NCBI GenBank assembly: GCA_964424075.1
Contig: CAYRGY010000007.1
Location: forward strand, 1 to 63,208
Direction: 5' to 3'
DNA length: 63,208 nucleotides
DNA from: CAYRGY01 sp964424075
GTDB taxonomy: Bacteria > Patescibacteriota > Gracilibacteria > UBA1369
Made by a program: the position numbers and the translations under genes. Below are positions 1 through 9,200 of the stretch, one piece after another; position 1 is the first letter of the stretch; each line of letters opens with the position of its first letter. A model generated the notes under the pieces. That model saw nothing but the letters and a program-made list of their open reading frames with translations, did no database searches and was not told where the DNA came from.

Positions 1-75
1 TGGCGCTGGTGCTGGCGCTGGCGTTGCTGCTGGCGCTGGTGCTGGCGCTGGTGCTGGCGCTGGCGTTGCTGCTGG
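1..75 (-). repeat. Pro-Ala-rich tandem repeat in the giant gene
   Basis: On the minus strand the codons alternate CCA with GCG/GCA/ACG and encode runs of Pro-Ala broken by Ala-Thr. On the plus strand this appears as reiterated tggcgc/tggtgc units. Such segments usually form extended interdomain or cell-wall-spanning linkers. The array runs off the left edge, so its length is unknown. Confidence 0.85.
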
Positions 76-3000
76 TACTGATCCTCCTGGTGTTGTCAGA
101 GGGGCAGCAGGCTCAACTCTGATCATTCCACCATCGTTAATTGTGTAGCTAGTACCTCCGTCAAAAGTAATTTGATTGTTGGCACTATCATATGTTCCTC
201 CTAATTCATTTAGGGAAATTGTGTTTGTTTTCCCTTGGGCATCTTCATAAGTCAGATTTCCGGTTTGATTATCGTATGAAAAGTCTTTGCCATTTTTAAT
301 TATTTCTTCTGCCTTCGGAGTAACGTCCGGTGTAATTTCAGGTGCTTGACTAGATCCAACTGCAGCTGTATTAGATGCTGCTTCCGCTCCTTGAGGAGTT
401 TCTACTTCACCACCACCCTCTTCTTCAATTGTATCCTCACTAACTGCTTCTTGTTCTACTTCAGCTTCTGTGTCTGTTGAACCTTCATCTGGTGGCGGTT
501 CTTTTTCTGTCACTGGTGGTTTATCTTTCTTTTCAGGTTTGAAAGCCACGGCGGCAGCAACATTGGCTGAGCCGATTTCACGTTCTTTTTGGAAGGTTGT
601 GTCGGCGGTCGATTTGCCATAGGCTGTGAATATTTGGAATGCAGGTGGTCTTTGTGCAGTGTGTTCATGACGGAGGGTCGGAATGATTTCTTGGTTGACC
701 CAAGTAGAGTAGTTGGTACAGGTTTCATAGACACCGTCTTTGGCTTCGGTGCTAACTGCAAAGCTGATTGCATCATATCTTGGATGTACATAGAAGCCGT
801 CACCGGACATTTGTGCTTTGCGAAGTCCTTGTACAAACTCATTAAACTCTTTCAAAGCTTGGGCGGAATTTTCATTTAATGCCAATTCCGGACTATGTCG
901 TAAAGATCCTAATCTCATAATTTCGGTCAATAGTTCGGGAGAACTAAATAGATTTTGGTATTGATCAAAATATTTAGGCGTGAATAGCGAAAGCGCTTCT
1001 ATAGTAAAAGGTGTATTAAGGAAGTCTTTGACTTGTTCTGGATCGCTGCTATTTTCCAATACTGGGTCAGGACTATTGATGGCAATAATAATTCTGGCTA
1101 AATCGGCATCAGGACTATTAGGCATGGACTTAAGCATATCCATATAATTTGTACTGGAGAAAACGAAATTATTGCCGGCTTCATCGGGGACATCTCTATT
1201 GAATAGAGAGCCGATCATTCCCTCAATATGATATCTTCCTGCTGCGGTAGAAAACTTTTCTACTGAAGATACACTGGTTTTTGAGTGAGTTTGGTTAATA
1301 TCTAGAACTTCCAGTCGTTGTACAGTAATTCTGGCTAGTTTTTCTGCTGAGTTGCGAATTCTGCGTGGATCACCTTGAGGATATTTTTGATGATTATCGG
1401 CAATGATATCCTTGTACATAGGAATAAGGATATCCTTTTCTGCCCATTCCAAGCGTCTTTCGTATTCTGCTTGTTTGGCTTTTCCTTTAAGATGTTGAAT
1501 GTTGGAAAAACTTTCGATGACTAATTGTGAACGAATCAAGTTTAATTCACTGATGCTTGGTTTTTTGCTATATTTTTCTTGCCATTCTTTACTGATTTCC
1601 TCAGTCAAAGGTTGGTAGTCACCGGTTTCATGCTCTTTGGTCGCAGTTTTGCGATAATCCATCGGATTGCGCTTGAGATAATCCTTAACGAATTTGGCAA
1701 CTTCCTGACGTTTTTCGTTGGTAAGATGTTCAGCTTCTTCAGGAGTTATTGTTACGTCGTTATAGTAGCCAGCGTATTCTGATGGTGCATGCATTCTTTC
1801 TTCAGGTTTTGGATAGTTGTTTGGAATAGGGAAGCGAGTACCATCATTGGGTATTGCAGGTGGCCTTTGTATAGCGCTAGTGGAAGAAGGCCCTTGATTA
1901 TCATACCAGACACCTCCTTTCAATGATGAAATTACCTTTGTAGAGCTTTGATAGATTTGATGAGGATTCATTTTTGGATTATTGCCAATGGTAATAATCG
2001 AATGATAATCGGCTGTGCCGCTTACTTTATTTGGGTATTCATAGTCGGCACGGGCGATAACAGGAGGATTACTCATGTCAAAATCTCCTCCGATCAGAAT
2101 TCTGCTTGGTTTGTGCACATTGTCAAAACTAACAATTTTTGGTTGCATGTGATGATCGGCAGCAATGTCATAATTTGTATTCATTCTGCGGCGATCCGTA
2201 CCTTTGATATATAGTTCAAACATACGATGTTCGGCGAAATCCGGCGGTTGACGAACTTCAAGATGAAGTGGTGCAAGTTGATTATTTAAATATTCCATCA
2301 AGGTATTGTCGTTAACCACTTCAACATCCTGTTCTGGAATATCAGCCCCTGGTTGCGGAGGAATGGAAACGGCCAAACCTTGTTCCGTTAGAATGGCATC
2401 TCCTGATGGTGCAAGCTCCAGATATTGCTGCGTAACTTCATCAGGCAGTTTTTCACCTCGATCTCTATATTCTTGAATTTGTTTGGCCAGATCTTCATAT
2501 TGACTGACTTGAATCTGTTGACGCATGGCCTCTCGACCTTTAGCGACATGAGTGTAAGATTTCATTTTATCACCGGTAATAATTCCTGCTCCTACACCAA
2601 TAACGATTTTACCGTTTTGATCTACACCGATACCTAGGCTGAGACGATTTAAAACTCCCAATCCTGCTAGTGAAGGATCTTCAGTGTCTAGTTTGAAATT
2701 GCGAATGTCGTTATATAGATCTTTTTTTAATTTTTGATATTCTTGGACAACTTTTTCCGGTGGTAAATCGTTGATCGGTTTTCCGGTACGTTTTTGAATT
2801 GCATCTTTGGCAAAATTATTCTTAGCAATAATTGCTGCTCTTTGAGTATCATTAGTAGCCAGTTGAAGTTTTTCATCGGTTTCTTCGAAGCCCATTTCTT
2901 CCATAAAGGCTTCATGTGCATTAGAGATGCTGGCATCCAAATTTTTACGTAGTGAAATTACACAACCGAGTCCTGCCATTGGTGGAGCTGCTGTAAGGAA

Positions 3001-6000
3001 TGGACCAACAGTTAGTCCGAACCCATATTTGGTTTGTGTTTCAAAGCCGATTCCGGCTCCTACGCCGACTCCCCAGCCCATATTTCCTTCAGAATCGACG
3101 CCGGCTCCTATGCCAGCACCAACACCCAAGTGGAATCCAAATTTGCCGATTTGACCTAATCTTTGGCCAAGAGCGACGCCGGCTCCTGCACCTACTCCGG
3201 CTGATTCAGTTTTTTTGTTGTAACCCACAGCCGGCCCAAACGTGATGGTTAAGGAAGTGGATGGTGAAAGTTGAAAGGTGTGATAAACACCTACTGCCAA
3301 GCCAAAAGTTCCAGTGGTGCTGTCATATCCGATAGCAAAATATACTGGTAGTACTTTTTCCTTGATCGCGGCCACAGTTTCTTCCTTCGACATGTCTGTT
3401 TGTTCAGAGATCTGTTGTGCCAGACGATCAATTTCTTCCGGTGAAAATTGTTCCTTCCATTCAGCATAGTGCTTTTTCATCAATTGTTCTGTGTTGTTTT
3501 CTTGTCTTTCAACCACTTGTTCATGCTCAAGAACCATGCCTTGGCGTACTATATGTAATAGTGTCGGATATTTTTGCGGATTTTTGGATACTCTTTCCAT
3601 CCAGCTTTGATCAAGCTGAAAGCTGGATAGTTGATCTGGAGGTACTCCGATTTCAGCTGAGAGATCTTTTTTGATTTTTTCAGCTGCTTCAGGATAAAGA
3701 CTTATTCCAATGAGTCCGTTTTGATAGAAAGTCTTTAAAGTCTCAGTAAGGTGTTCTTCCAGAATTACCTCGTTTTGATCGGATACTCTGTCTAAGGCAA
3801 AACTTTGGCAATAGCTATAACCGAGACGATTAAAGGTATTGTCTTGTTGAGCGGTTTTACCTTTTCCTTCCTCAACATCTTCCCATGTTCTACCGGTGTC
3901 ATTTTCAGGAAAGAAAGCTGCAAGATAACGACGAAGTCTGTTTTGCGGATTGGCGATTTCTTTAGTTTCCTGATCTCGGTTGAAATTAGCGGCACTAAGA
4001 TTCTCCAGGCCAATTTGTAGGATGGTTTGACGGAAACTGTCCGGTACTGAGCGGACAACATAAAATTCCAATTGAGGATTCTCGGGGCAATTTCCTTTGA
4101 TAATATGTCCTCCGGCTACTAATTCTTGAATACTGTAGGTCTGGAATAGCAATCGTAAAACATCATTATTACTTTGAGCGATTTGATCGGCATGTTCCGC
4201 GCTCAGCATATTATAGTCAAAGAGTAATCCTGCCCGATTTCCTGGTGGTGTGTTGAAGGCAGTTAGACAATCGGTTTGATTAGACTTGGAAGCTTCAATA
4301 AATAGTTCCAGGTCATATACTCCACTGACATTATTATAAGTAGCAGATTCTTGGACATTATCTCTGAGGTACTGAACCATATAGCTTTCACGACTGATTT
4401 CAGCTCTACTTATCAACTTATCGCTGTAACCGTCTAACAGTTTGATGGAGGCCTGCATGATGTCCATCATTTGTTGTGCAGTTTCTTGATGTACGCCTTC
4501 TCTGCGTGTGCCGTCCGGGGTGAAATATTCATTAAAGACATGTTTGAAACGATTATAATTATAGCGACTGCCCATAGTTTCTCCCGGTTTGCCAGGCATA
4601 GGCATACCTTCTAAAACGTGTTTGAGAATTCCATCAATATGTAGTCGTCCGTCTCTGCCATCTTTAATAGCTAGTCTAACTCGTTCTCCGATTTGTCCTT
4701 CGCTGATTTGATTAGCTTTTTGTAAAGCACCTTCTGTCAGGCAAAGGTGGTGCATAGCACGAATATTGGTGTATTTAGTATTGGGATTATTCCATTCGAG
4801 CGCCCAAGCTTCTTTGTCTTGAACTAATTCTTTAAACTCTTTGCTATCCATTTTTTCGCTTTCATTTTCCATAAAACGAGTGACATAGCTGGAATGAGAG
4901 TGTATACGTTCAACTTGACCGACGCTTCCCAGTTGAGACATAAGTTCATTGCCACTCATGATTATATTTTCGAATTGCGCTGCAATGTCAGGTCTGGTTC
5001 CAGGTTTTGGTTTGCCGTTTTTATCAAAATATTGCTGATACATTTCCCGGAATTGCTTGTAATTCATGGTAGGTGTAGTCATGTCAAGGAACATGCTTTT
5101 AACCTTATCAGCATCTTTTAATATACCTTTTTCGGAAAAGTTACGTCGATAATTGTCATATTTTCCGTCACTACGATATTCTTGACCGGAAGGCAGATTT
5201 TTGATTCTAAATTCGTTTTTGCCGGGTTTGCGTGTGTGAATATCCAGTCTATAGGCATAGCCTTCGAAAAGTACATCAACTACAAATTTACAATTTCCTT
5301 CACTTCTCTTTCGATTGATCAGGTTAGCGGTGTCTGCTACTCCAAGTCCATTCAAGAGTTTGGTGACTACGCGATCATGATAACCTTTTTTGGACTCCAA
5401 ATATTCAGCTCCCCCTCTTTTTTCGATAAATTGATTAAAGCTGCCACCTCCGTTTTGAATGAATTGTTCTGTAGTCATAGGCATTGTCATAGCGGGATGA
5501 CGGAGTTGCCCTGCCAATAGTTCATTAATAATTTCGCTGAAACGAATTTCCTCGTCTTTTCTTTTTAAAATTACTTGGCGTAGTTTTTCACGACCGTTTT
5601 TAGCACCCATTTTTTCCATAGCATTGCGCACACCGGTGAATTGTGCTGAATTCCATAGGGCATTCCACTCAGCCGGATCATCAATAGCTCGTAAAATGTC
5701 CTGACTGCTGATGGTAACAGGTATGTTGTCCAGGGCTTGTGCAGGATTATTGTATTTTTCTCGATAAGCACTGTTGGCTTGTGCAGATTCAGCTGCGTGT
5801 TTTTCACTGTTGGTTCTCCAGCCAGCTTCAACTTCTGCAGCAGTTTTTTGAGTTTCCAATTCGGTTTCCCGTCCGATATCAACGATAAAATATACTCTGC
5901 CACTAGGACGAATGGCATTGTGTTCTGTTAAGTAATTTACATATTCATCATATGTATATTTTTGCTCAGCCAATGTATTTTTTTGGCTGTCACTGAATAA

Positions 6001-6891
6001 ATTATTTTCATCTTCAAGAAGGCCAAGAGCTGTTTTGATTAATTTCTCTGTCGTCATTCCTTCAGGCAAATCTTTGTTAGCAACAACTTTATATTCCTTA
6101 CTGGTAAAATTGAAGGCTTCCATTTCTTGAGCTTGAGTCTCTGGTTGATTTAGTAGAGCAATTTTGTCTCCGTCAAATATTTTGACTCTTTCTTCCGGTT
6201 TATCAACGTAATAAGCCATCATGCCAAATTTGTCATCCGGTTTGAAGATTGCTGTTCGTGCTTCAGTGCTACCTTTTTTAGTTACACTGATCTGAGTTCC
6301 TTTAGTTGCAAAATCAATCACATCATTAACTGTGATTTCTTTGGTTTCTTGATAGCCACGAAGATGAACGGTTCCGTCCGGACTGATATATTGGCTATTT
6401 ACTGAACTCAGTTGGGGTTGGAAATTGGTAATGTCAATTTCAATTGGAATGACTGTATGGTAGGGGGCTACTTCGACACCGCCTTTTTTGTCCAGAAAGT
6501 TGATTTGTCCATTTTTAACTTCTACATAGTTGCTAAGACTGTTGATTTCTGTCCAAAACATGCTTAGCAATTGATTTGGATTGTTGATTTTTTGATCGGC
6601 TCGATATCCTTGTCTGATTAAAGCGTCGACAATTGCTTCGCGATAATTCCCGGCAAGAGTTTTATTTTCCTCAGCCAATTGATCGAGCACTTCGTTTAAA
6701 TCTGCATTGACATCAAACTCAACACCGTTTTCCTGGCTTTCGACAGGGGCAACTGGCTTAGGTTCGCTTTCAACGGTTGCTGCTTCGTCTTCGGATTTTC
6801 CCACTTCACTCTTAGCCGGTGCGGCATTTTGTTGATAGATGAGGCGGCTTTCCAGGAAGTGATTGAAGATTTGTTTTCTTAGTTCAGTCAT
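1..6891 (-). CDS. Giant modular protein of unknown function (3' end beyond window edge)
   Basis: I read one uninterrupted frame from the ATG at 6891 down to base 1, 2297 codons with no stop, so the protein is longer than the window shows. I do not recognise a family. The N-terminus (MTELRKQIFNHF) has no signal peptide and no membrane segment. Residues 25-60 are an acidic, proline-containing linker. Residues about 82-134 resemble the product of the small gene just upstream. Two copies of a roughly 68-residue module lie at about residues 609-676 and 776-844, and a GR(L/Y)HI(D/E)G motif recurs at residues 748 and 1885. A Gly/Ala-alternating stretch (about residues 1190-1310) looks like short amphipathic beta strands. 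Near the window edge come an acidic low-complexity linker, a small beta-rich stretch and a Pro-Ala repeat. It is probably transcribed from the promoter at 7460-7488 together with the gene at 6951. An extracellular or scaffold role would be a guess. Confidence 0.88.
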   Translation of the reverse strand, partial: MTELRKQIFNHFLESRLIYQQNAAPAKSEVGKSEDEAATVESEPKPVAPVESQENGVEFDVNADLNEVLDQLAEENKTLAGNYREAIVDALIRQGYRADQKINNPNQLLSMFWTEINSLSNYVEVKNGQINFLDKKGGVEVAPYHTVIPIEIDITNFQPQLSSVNSQYISPDGTVHLRGYQETKEITVNDVIDFATKGTQISVTKKGSTEARTAIFKPDDKFGMMAYYVDKPEERVKIFDGDKIALLNQPETQAQEMEAFNFTSKEYKVVANKDLPEGMTTEKLIKTALGLLEDENNLFSDSQKNTLAEQKYTYDEYVNYLTEHNAIRPSGRVYFIVDIGRETELETQKTAAEVEAGWRTNSEKHAAESAQANSAYREKYNNPAQALDNIPVTISSQDILRAIDDPAEWNALWNSAQFTGVRNAMEKMGAKNGREKLRQVILKRKDEEIRFSEIINELLAGQLRHPAMTMPMTTEQFIQNGGGSFNQFIEKRGGAEYLESKKGYHDRVVTKLLNGLGVADTANLINRKRSEGNCKFVVDVLFEGYAYRLDIHTRKPGKNEFRIKNLPSGQEYRSDGKYDNYRRNFSEKGILKDADKVKSMFLDMTTPTMNYKQFREMYQQYFDKNGKPKPGTRPDIAAQFENIIMSGNELMSQLGSVGQVERIHSHSSYVTRFMENESEKMDSKEFKELVQDKEAWALEWNNPNTKYTNIRAMHHLCLTEGALQKANQISEGQIGERVRLAIKDGRDGRLHIDGILKHVLEGMPMPGKPGETMGSRYNYNRFKHVFNEYFTPDGTRREGVHQETAQQMMDIMQASIKLLDGYSDKLISRAEISRESYMVQYLRDNVQESATYNNVSGVYDLELFIEASKSNQTDCLTAFNTPPGNRAGLLFDYNMLSAEHADQIAQSNNDVLRLLFQTYSIQELVAGGHIIKGNCPENPQLEFYVVRSVPDSFRQTILQIGLENLSAANFNRDQETKEIANPQNRLRRYLAAFFPENDTGRTWEDVEEGKGKTAQQDNTFNRLGYSYCQSFALDRVSDQNEVILEEHLTETLKTFYQNGLIGISLYPEAAEKIKKDLSAEIGVPPDQLSSFQLDQSWMERVSKNPQKYPTLLHIVRQGMVLEHEQVVERQENNTEQLMKKHYAEWKEQFSPEEIDRLAQQISEQTDMSKEETVAAIKEKVLPVYFAIGYDSTTGTFGLAVGVYHTFQLSPSTSLTITFGPAVGYNKKTESAGVGAGAGVALGQRLGQIGKFGFHLGVGAGIGAGVDSEGNMGWGVGVGAGIGFETQTKYGFGLTVGPFLTAAPPMAGLGCVISLRKNLDASISNAHEAFMEEMGFEETDEKLQLATNDTQRAAIIAKNNFAKDAIQKRTGKPINDLPPEKVVQEYQKLKKDLYNDIRNFKLDTEDPSLAGLGVLNRLSLGIGVDQNGKIVIGVGAGIITGDKMKSYTHVAKGREAMRQQIQVSQYEDLAKQIQEYRDRGEKLPDEVTQQYLELAPSGDAILTEQGLAVSIPPQPGADIPEQDVEVVNDNTLMEYLNNQLAPLHLEVRQPPDFAEHRMFELYIKGTDRRRMNTNYDIAADHHMQPKIVSFDNVHKPSRILIGGDFDMSNPPVIARADYEYPNKVSGTADYHSIITIGNNPKMNPHQIYQSSTKVISSLKGGVWYDNQGPSSTSAIQRPPAIPNDGTRFPIPNNYPKPEERMHAPSEYAGYYNDVTITPEEAEHLTNEKRQEVAKFVKDYLKRNPMDYRKTATKEHETGDYQPLTEEISKEWQEKYSKKPSISELNLIRSQLVIESFSNIQHLKGKAKQAEYERRLEWAEKDILIPMYKDIIADNHQKYPQGDPRRIRNSAEKLARITVQRLEVLDINQTHSKTSVSSVEKFSTAAGRYHIEGMIGSLFNRDVPDEAGNNFVFSSTNYMDMLKSMPNSPDADLARIIIAINSPDPVLENSSDPEQVKDFLNTPFTIEALSLFTPKYFDQYQNLFSSPELLTEIMRLGSLRHSPELALNENSAQALKEFNEFVQGLRKAQMSGDGFYVHPRYDAISFAVSTEAKDGVYETCTNYSTWVNQEIIPTLRHEHTAQRPPAFQIFTAYGKSTADTTFQKEREIGSANVAAAVAFKPEKKDKPPVTEKEPPPDEGSTDTEAEVEQEAVSEDTIEEEGGGEVETPQGAEAASNTAAVGSSQAPEITPDVTPKAEEIIKNGKDFSYDNQTGNLTYEDAQGKTNTISLNELGGTYDSANNQITFDGGTSYTINDGGMIRVEPAAPLTTPGGSVPAATPAPAPAPAPAPAATPAPAPAP
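4359..4566 (-). repeat. Internal protein module, copy B (giant gene)
   Basis: About 69 codons beginning NYNRFKHVFNEYF and ending SYMVQYLRDN. They align by eye with copy A at 4862-5067, which begins NYKQFREMYQQYF and ends SYVTRFMEN. Shared positions include N-Y-x-x-F, Y-F-x-x-x-G, a central A-x-Q, and the terminal S-Y-x-x-x-(F/Y)-(M/L). The copies are diverged at DNA level, so this is an old duplication. Confidence 0.6.
4862..5067 (-). repeat. Internal protein module, copy A (giant gene)
   Basis: About 68 codons starting MNYKQFREMYQQYF and ending SYVTRFMEN, partner of the diverged copy B some 500 bases further along the coding direction. Identified by reading the translation; no alignment was computed. 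Confidence 0.6.
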
Positions 6892-6950
6892 GTTTTTAAT
6901 TTATTTTTGTGTTGAGTAGGTGGTTGCAAGCCACGGGCATGCTTTGATGC

Positions 6951-7430
6951 CTAGCGTTTGTGGATTTCGTTTTTAAGTTGATCAAGTTGCTGTTTAGCTA
7001 GTTCAATCATTATTTTTCTTTCTTTTTGTCTTTGTTTGTAATAGCTAGAATAGGCTTCAAAGACTATCGGTTGAGTGAATTGAGTGATATCAATTTGTTG
7101 GTTTTCGGCATTGTAAAATTTCATGAAACCATTTTCTATTCTGACAATTTCCGCTTCATGATCTGTCATATCCGACCAAAAGTCCCGAATTCCGATTTCT
7201 GGAGAGATAATATTGGTTAAAGACATTACAATGGCTTCCTGATAAGCTTTGTTGTTATATTCATTATTGGGAAACATTTGAGTTCCCAATTCCTGAAGTG
7301 TTTTACGAATATTATCAGGGTAAAATTTCGCTTGACCGGCGAAGCGTTTGAAAGTTTGGCTGGCTGTGCGTGTTTGCTCTGTGCGCTGTGCAAAACTTGA
7401 TGTTGTTGTGTTTTGAGGTTCAATAGCCAT
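6951..7430 (-). CDS. Hypothetical protein, paralogue of the giant protein's N-terminal module
   Basis: 159 residues, no membrane segment or signal peptide, not recognised. Residues 62-107 (AYQEAIV through FW, then ENGFMKFYN) resemble residues 82-134 of the giant protein downstream (NYREAIV, then FW, then KNGQINFLD). The shared pattern is Y-x-EAIV, a following FW-x-(D/E), and N-G-x-x-x-F. The C-terminal 40 residues are a charged helix (KQRQKERKIMIELAKQQL). The gene lies 59 bases upstream of the giant gene on the same strand and behind a good promoter, so the two probably form one transcript. A partner or competitor of the giant protein is possible but is inference. Confidence 0.75.
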   Translation of the reverse strand: MAIEPQNTTTSSFAQRTEQTRTASQTFKRFAGQAKFYPDNIRKTLQELGTQMFPNNEYNNKAYQEAIVMSLTNIISPEIGIRDFWSDMTDHEAEIVRIENGFMKFYNAENQQIDITQFTQPIVFEAYSSYYKQRQKERKIMIELAKQQLDQLKNEIHKR

Positions 7431-7459
7431 AGTTGGTCAAAATAAGAATATATCTATGA

Positions 7460-7488
7460 ATTATACCAAAAATTGGCCCGGAGTGCAA
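7460..7488 (-). promoter_or_regulatory. Sigma-70 promoter for 6951-7430 and the giant gene
   Basis: On the minus strand TTGCAC (7483-7488), 17 nt, TATAAT (7460-7465). The predicted start of transcription lies about 23 bases before the ATG at 7430. Confidence 0.75.
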
Positions 7489-7506
7489 AACTCTTAGCAA
7501 TACTTG

Positions 7507-7535
7507 TTGGAGTAGAGTGTGGCGCGGTGTATAAT
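7507..7535 (+). promoter_or_regulatory. Sigma-70 promoter for the hpf operon
   Basis: TTGGAG (7507-7512), 17 nt, TATAAT (7530-7535), about 25 bases before the hpf ATG. It is arranged back to back with the minus-strand promoter at 7460-7488, 18 bases away. Confidence 0.7.
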
Positions 7536-7560
7536 GCGCAGTGCTTAATAAAAAACATTT

Positions 7561-7863
7561 ATGCAAATTACTTATCATCAGAAGCATTTGAGCCTTTCTC
7601 AAAGGCAACAGGACTATATTGAAAAAAAGCTGCGTACGCTCAAAAAGTTTAAGGTGTTAGCTGATGATTCAGTTCAGGTCAGAGTTGATGCGGAGTATTT
7701 GGATAGTAAAACTTCAGATACCAGTATTGAGATGAAAGTGACTATGTCAGTTCCAAAAACAACTTTACGTGCTGAATCTAAGGCAATTACAATTGAAGCT
7801 GGAATTGATTTGATTGAAGAAAAATTACGTAAACAGCTGAGGAAATATAAAGAAAAACACTAA
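7561..7863 (+). CDS. hpf: Ribosome hibernation promoting factor, short form
   Basis: 100 residues matching the single-domain HPF/YfiA (RaiA) family: N-terminal MQITYHQKHLSLSQRQQDYI, a central beta strand with charged residues, and the helix IEAGIDLIEEKLRKQLRKYK at the C-terminus. The family binds the 30S subunit near the A and P sites and stabilises inactive 70S or 100S particles in stationary phase. The long-form C-terminal dimerisation domain is absent. The stop codon overlaps the start of the next gene by one base (TAATG), so the two are translationally coupled. Confidence 0.85.
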   Translation: MQITYHQKHLSLSQRQQDYIEKKLRTLKKFKVLADDSVQVRVDAEYLDSKTSDTSIEMKVTMSVPKTTLRAESKAITIEAGIDLIEEKLRKQLRKYKEKH

Positions 7864-9191
7864 TGAAGGGTTTTTTAAAGCTGATAATCTGGCTACCGCT
7901 TTTATTTCCCTTGTACTTATTTAAAGGGGAAATATTAGGTCTGCCGCTAAATGCTTTAGAAGCTATTATTTTATTTTTCTTTGCAGTTTTTGTCCTTTGG
8001 GGAGTATGGAAGAATTTTGTTGAATTGTGGAAAAAGCGCAATAAACTTGATTGGCTGGTAGAATTTATGAATCGTAATCGAATTTTGGTGTGGGGTGGTC
8101 TTATTTTTACCATAATTGTAATGTTGTCGATTGCTATTACTCCAGGCGATCTGGTCTTAATTGACGGAGAAAGTGTATTTCGTTCACGTAGAATTGCCTG
8201 GGGCATTGTTAAAGGTTGGTTGCTATTGCCGCTTTTATATTTTGTAATGCTATACAAACTGATAGAAAAAAAGGAGGAATTGATGCATATTTTAAAGCTA
8301 TATATTGTTTCCGGTCTGCCATTGATTTTTTGGGCTTTGTATCAATTTGTAACCGGAGACTTTATTACCATGGATGAGCGGGTTTCGGGTCCATTTATTA
8401 ACGCGAATTATTTGGCCATGTATTTAGCTCCTGCAGGAGTAGCCTTATGCGCGCTGGTCGTTGAACAATTGCTTAAAAAGGTGAAAGTGCAACAATTTTT
8501 AGTTCTTTTAGCAGGTGCGGTTTTGTATAGCTTTGTCATTTTATTGACGCATTCTTATGGGGCAATTATTGGATCGGTGCTGGCAATTCTAATCTATTTG
8601 ATGCTGAAGCATCGAGATGTGCAAAAGTTGTCAAACCAAACAGTTAAAATGTTGATGAAAGTAATAATTTACTTTGTTAGTGTCATGGGTATAGTGGCCA
8701 TAATTGTCGGAGCGACTATTTTTGTTGGCACAGAGAAATGGCAAGTTTTGACTGAAGTTAGTCAAAGAAGTTCATCTGCTGTCAGATTGCAGGTTTATGA
8801 AGTTGCTGTTGATATGATAGAGCGCAGTCCGATATTAGGTATAGGTTTGGGTCAATTTGAGGCTCAGTATAATTTGCAGGCTCCGGAAATTCTGGGACAA
8901 GCCCCTTATGAATGGGTGATGCTACATCCGCATAATACTTATTTGGCTTTTTGGCTAAATTTAGGTGTCCTGGGACTAGCTGCATTTTTGGTGTTAGTTG
9001 TCTTGGCGATGGTAAGATTTTTCAGATCGAAAGGGGAATTACGTGAATTAAAGCTGATTGGTTTGGCCATGTTGGTATTGATACTGGCTCATGGTATGGT
9101 GGACACATACTTTTTTAAAAATGATTTAGCTTTGATTTTCTGGACGGTTATGGCGGTCATTTTGCTCCCCAAACTTGAACAAAAAAAATAA
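7863..9191 (+). CDS. O-antigen ligase/polymerase-like polytopic membrane protein
   Basis: 442 residues with about ten to twelve hydrophobic segments. It has the Wzy/WaaL-type large loop between later helices, containing RSSSAVRLQVYEVAVDMI and the conserved ending LGIGLGQFEAQY followed by LHPHNTYLAFWLNLG. The H-P-H-N motif and the preceding R in the loop are typical of O-antigen ligase-like proteins, which transfer or polymerise lipid-linked glycans at the outer face of the membrane. Substrate cannot be predicted. It sits between hpf and a Mur ligase, and a wecA/tagO-like gene lies in the same operon, which fits cell-surface glycan assembly. Confidence 0.8.
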   Translation: MKGFLKLIIWLPLLFPLYLFKGEILGLPLNALEAIILFFFAVFVLWGVWKNFVELWKKRNKLDWLVEFMNRNRILVWGGLIFTIIVMLSIAITPGDLVLIDGESVFRSRRIAWGIVKGWLLLPLLYFVMLYKLIEKKEELMHILKLYIVSGLPLIFWALYQFVTGDFITMDERVSGPFINANYLAMYLAPAGVALCALVVEQLLKKVKVQQFLVLLAGAVLYSFVILLTHSYGAIIGSVLAILIYLMLKHRDVQKLSNQTVKMLMKVIIYFVSVMGIVAIIVGATIFVGTEKWQVLTEVSQRSSSAVRLQVYEVAVDMIERSPILGIGLGQFEAQYNLQAPEILGQAPYEWVMLHPHNTYLAFWLNLGVLGLAAFLVLVVLAMVRFFRSKGELRELKLIGLAMLVLILAHGMVDTYFFKNDLALIFWTVMAVILLPKLEQKK

Positions 9192-9200
9192 TTCAACTTT

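Noticed and set aside
510..5931. Many 60-115 residue ORFs on both strands within 1-6891
   Set aside because: They are shadows of the giant minus-strand frame, with low-complexity or hydrophobic translations lacking motifs and no ribosome-binding context.
7787..8257. 156-residue minus-strand ORF opposite hpf and the O-antigen-ligase-like gene
   Set aside because: Antisense to two well supported coding genes and without family signature or promoter.
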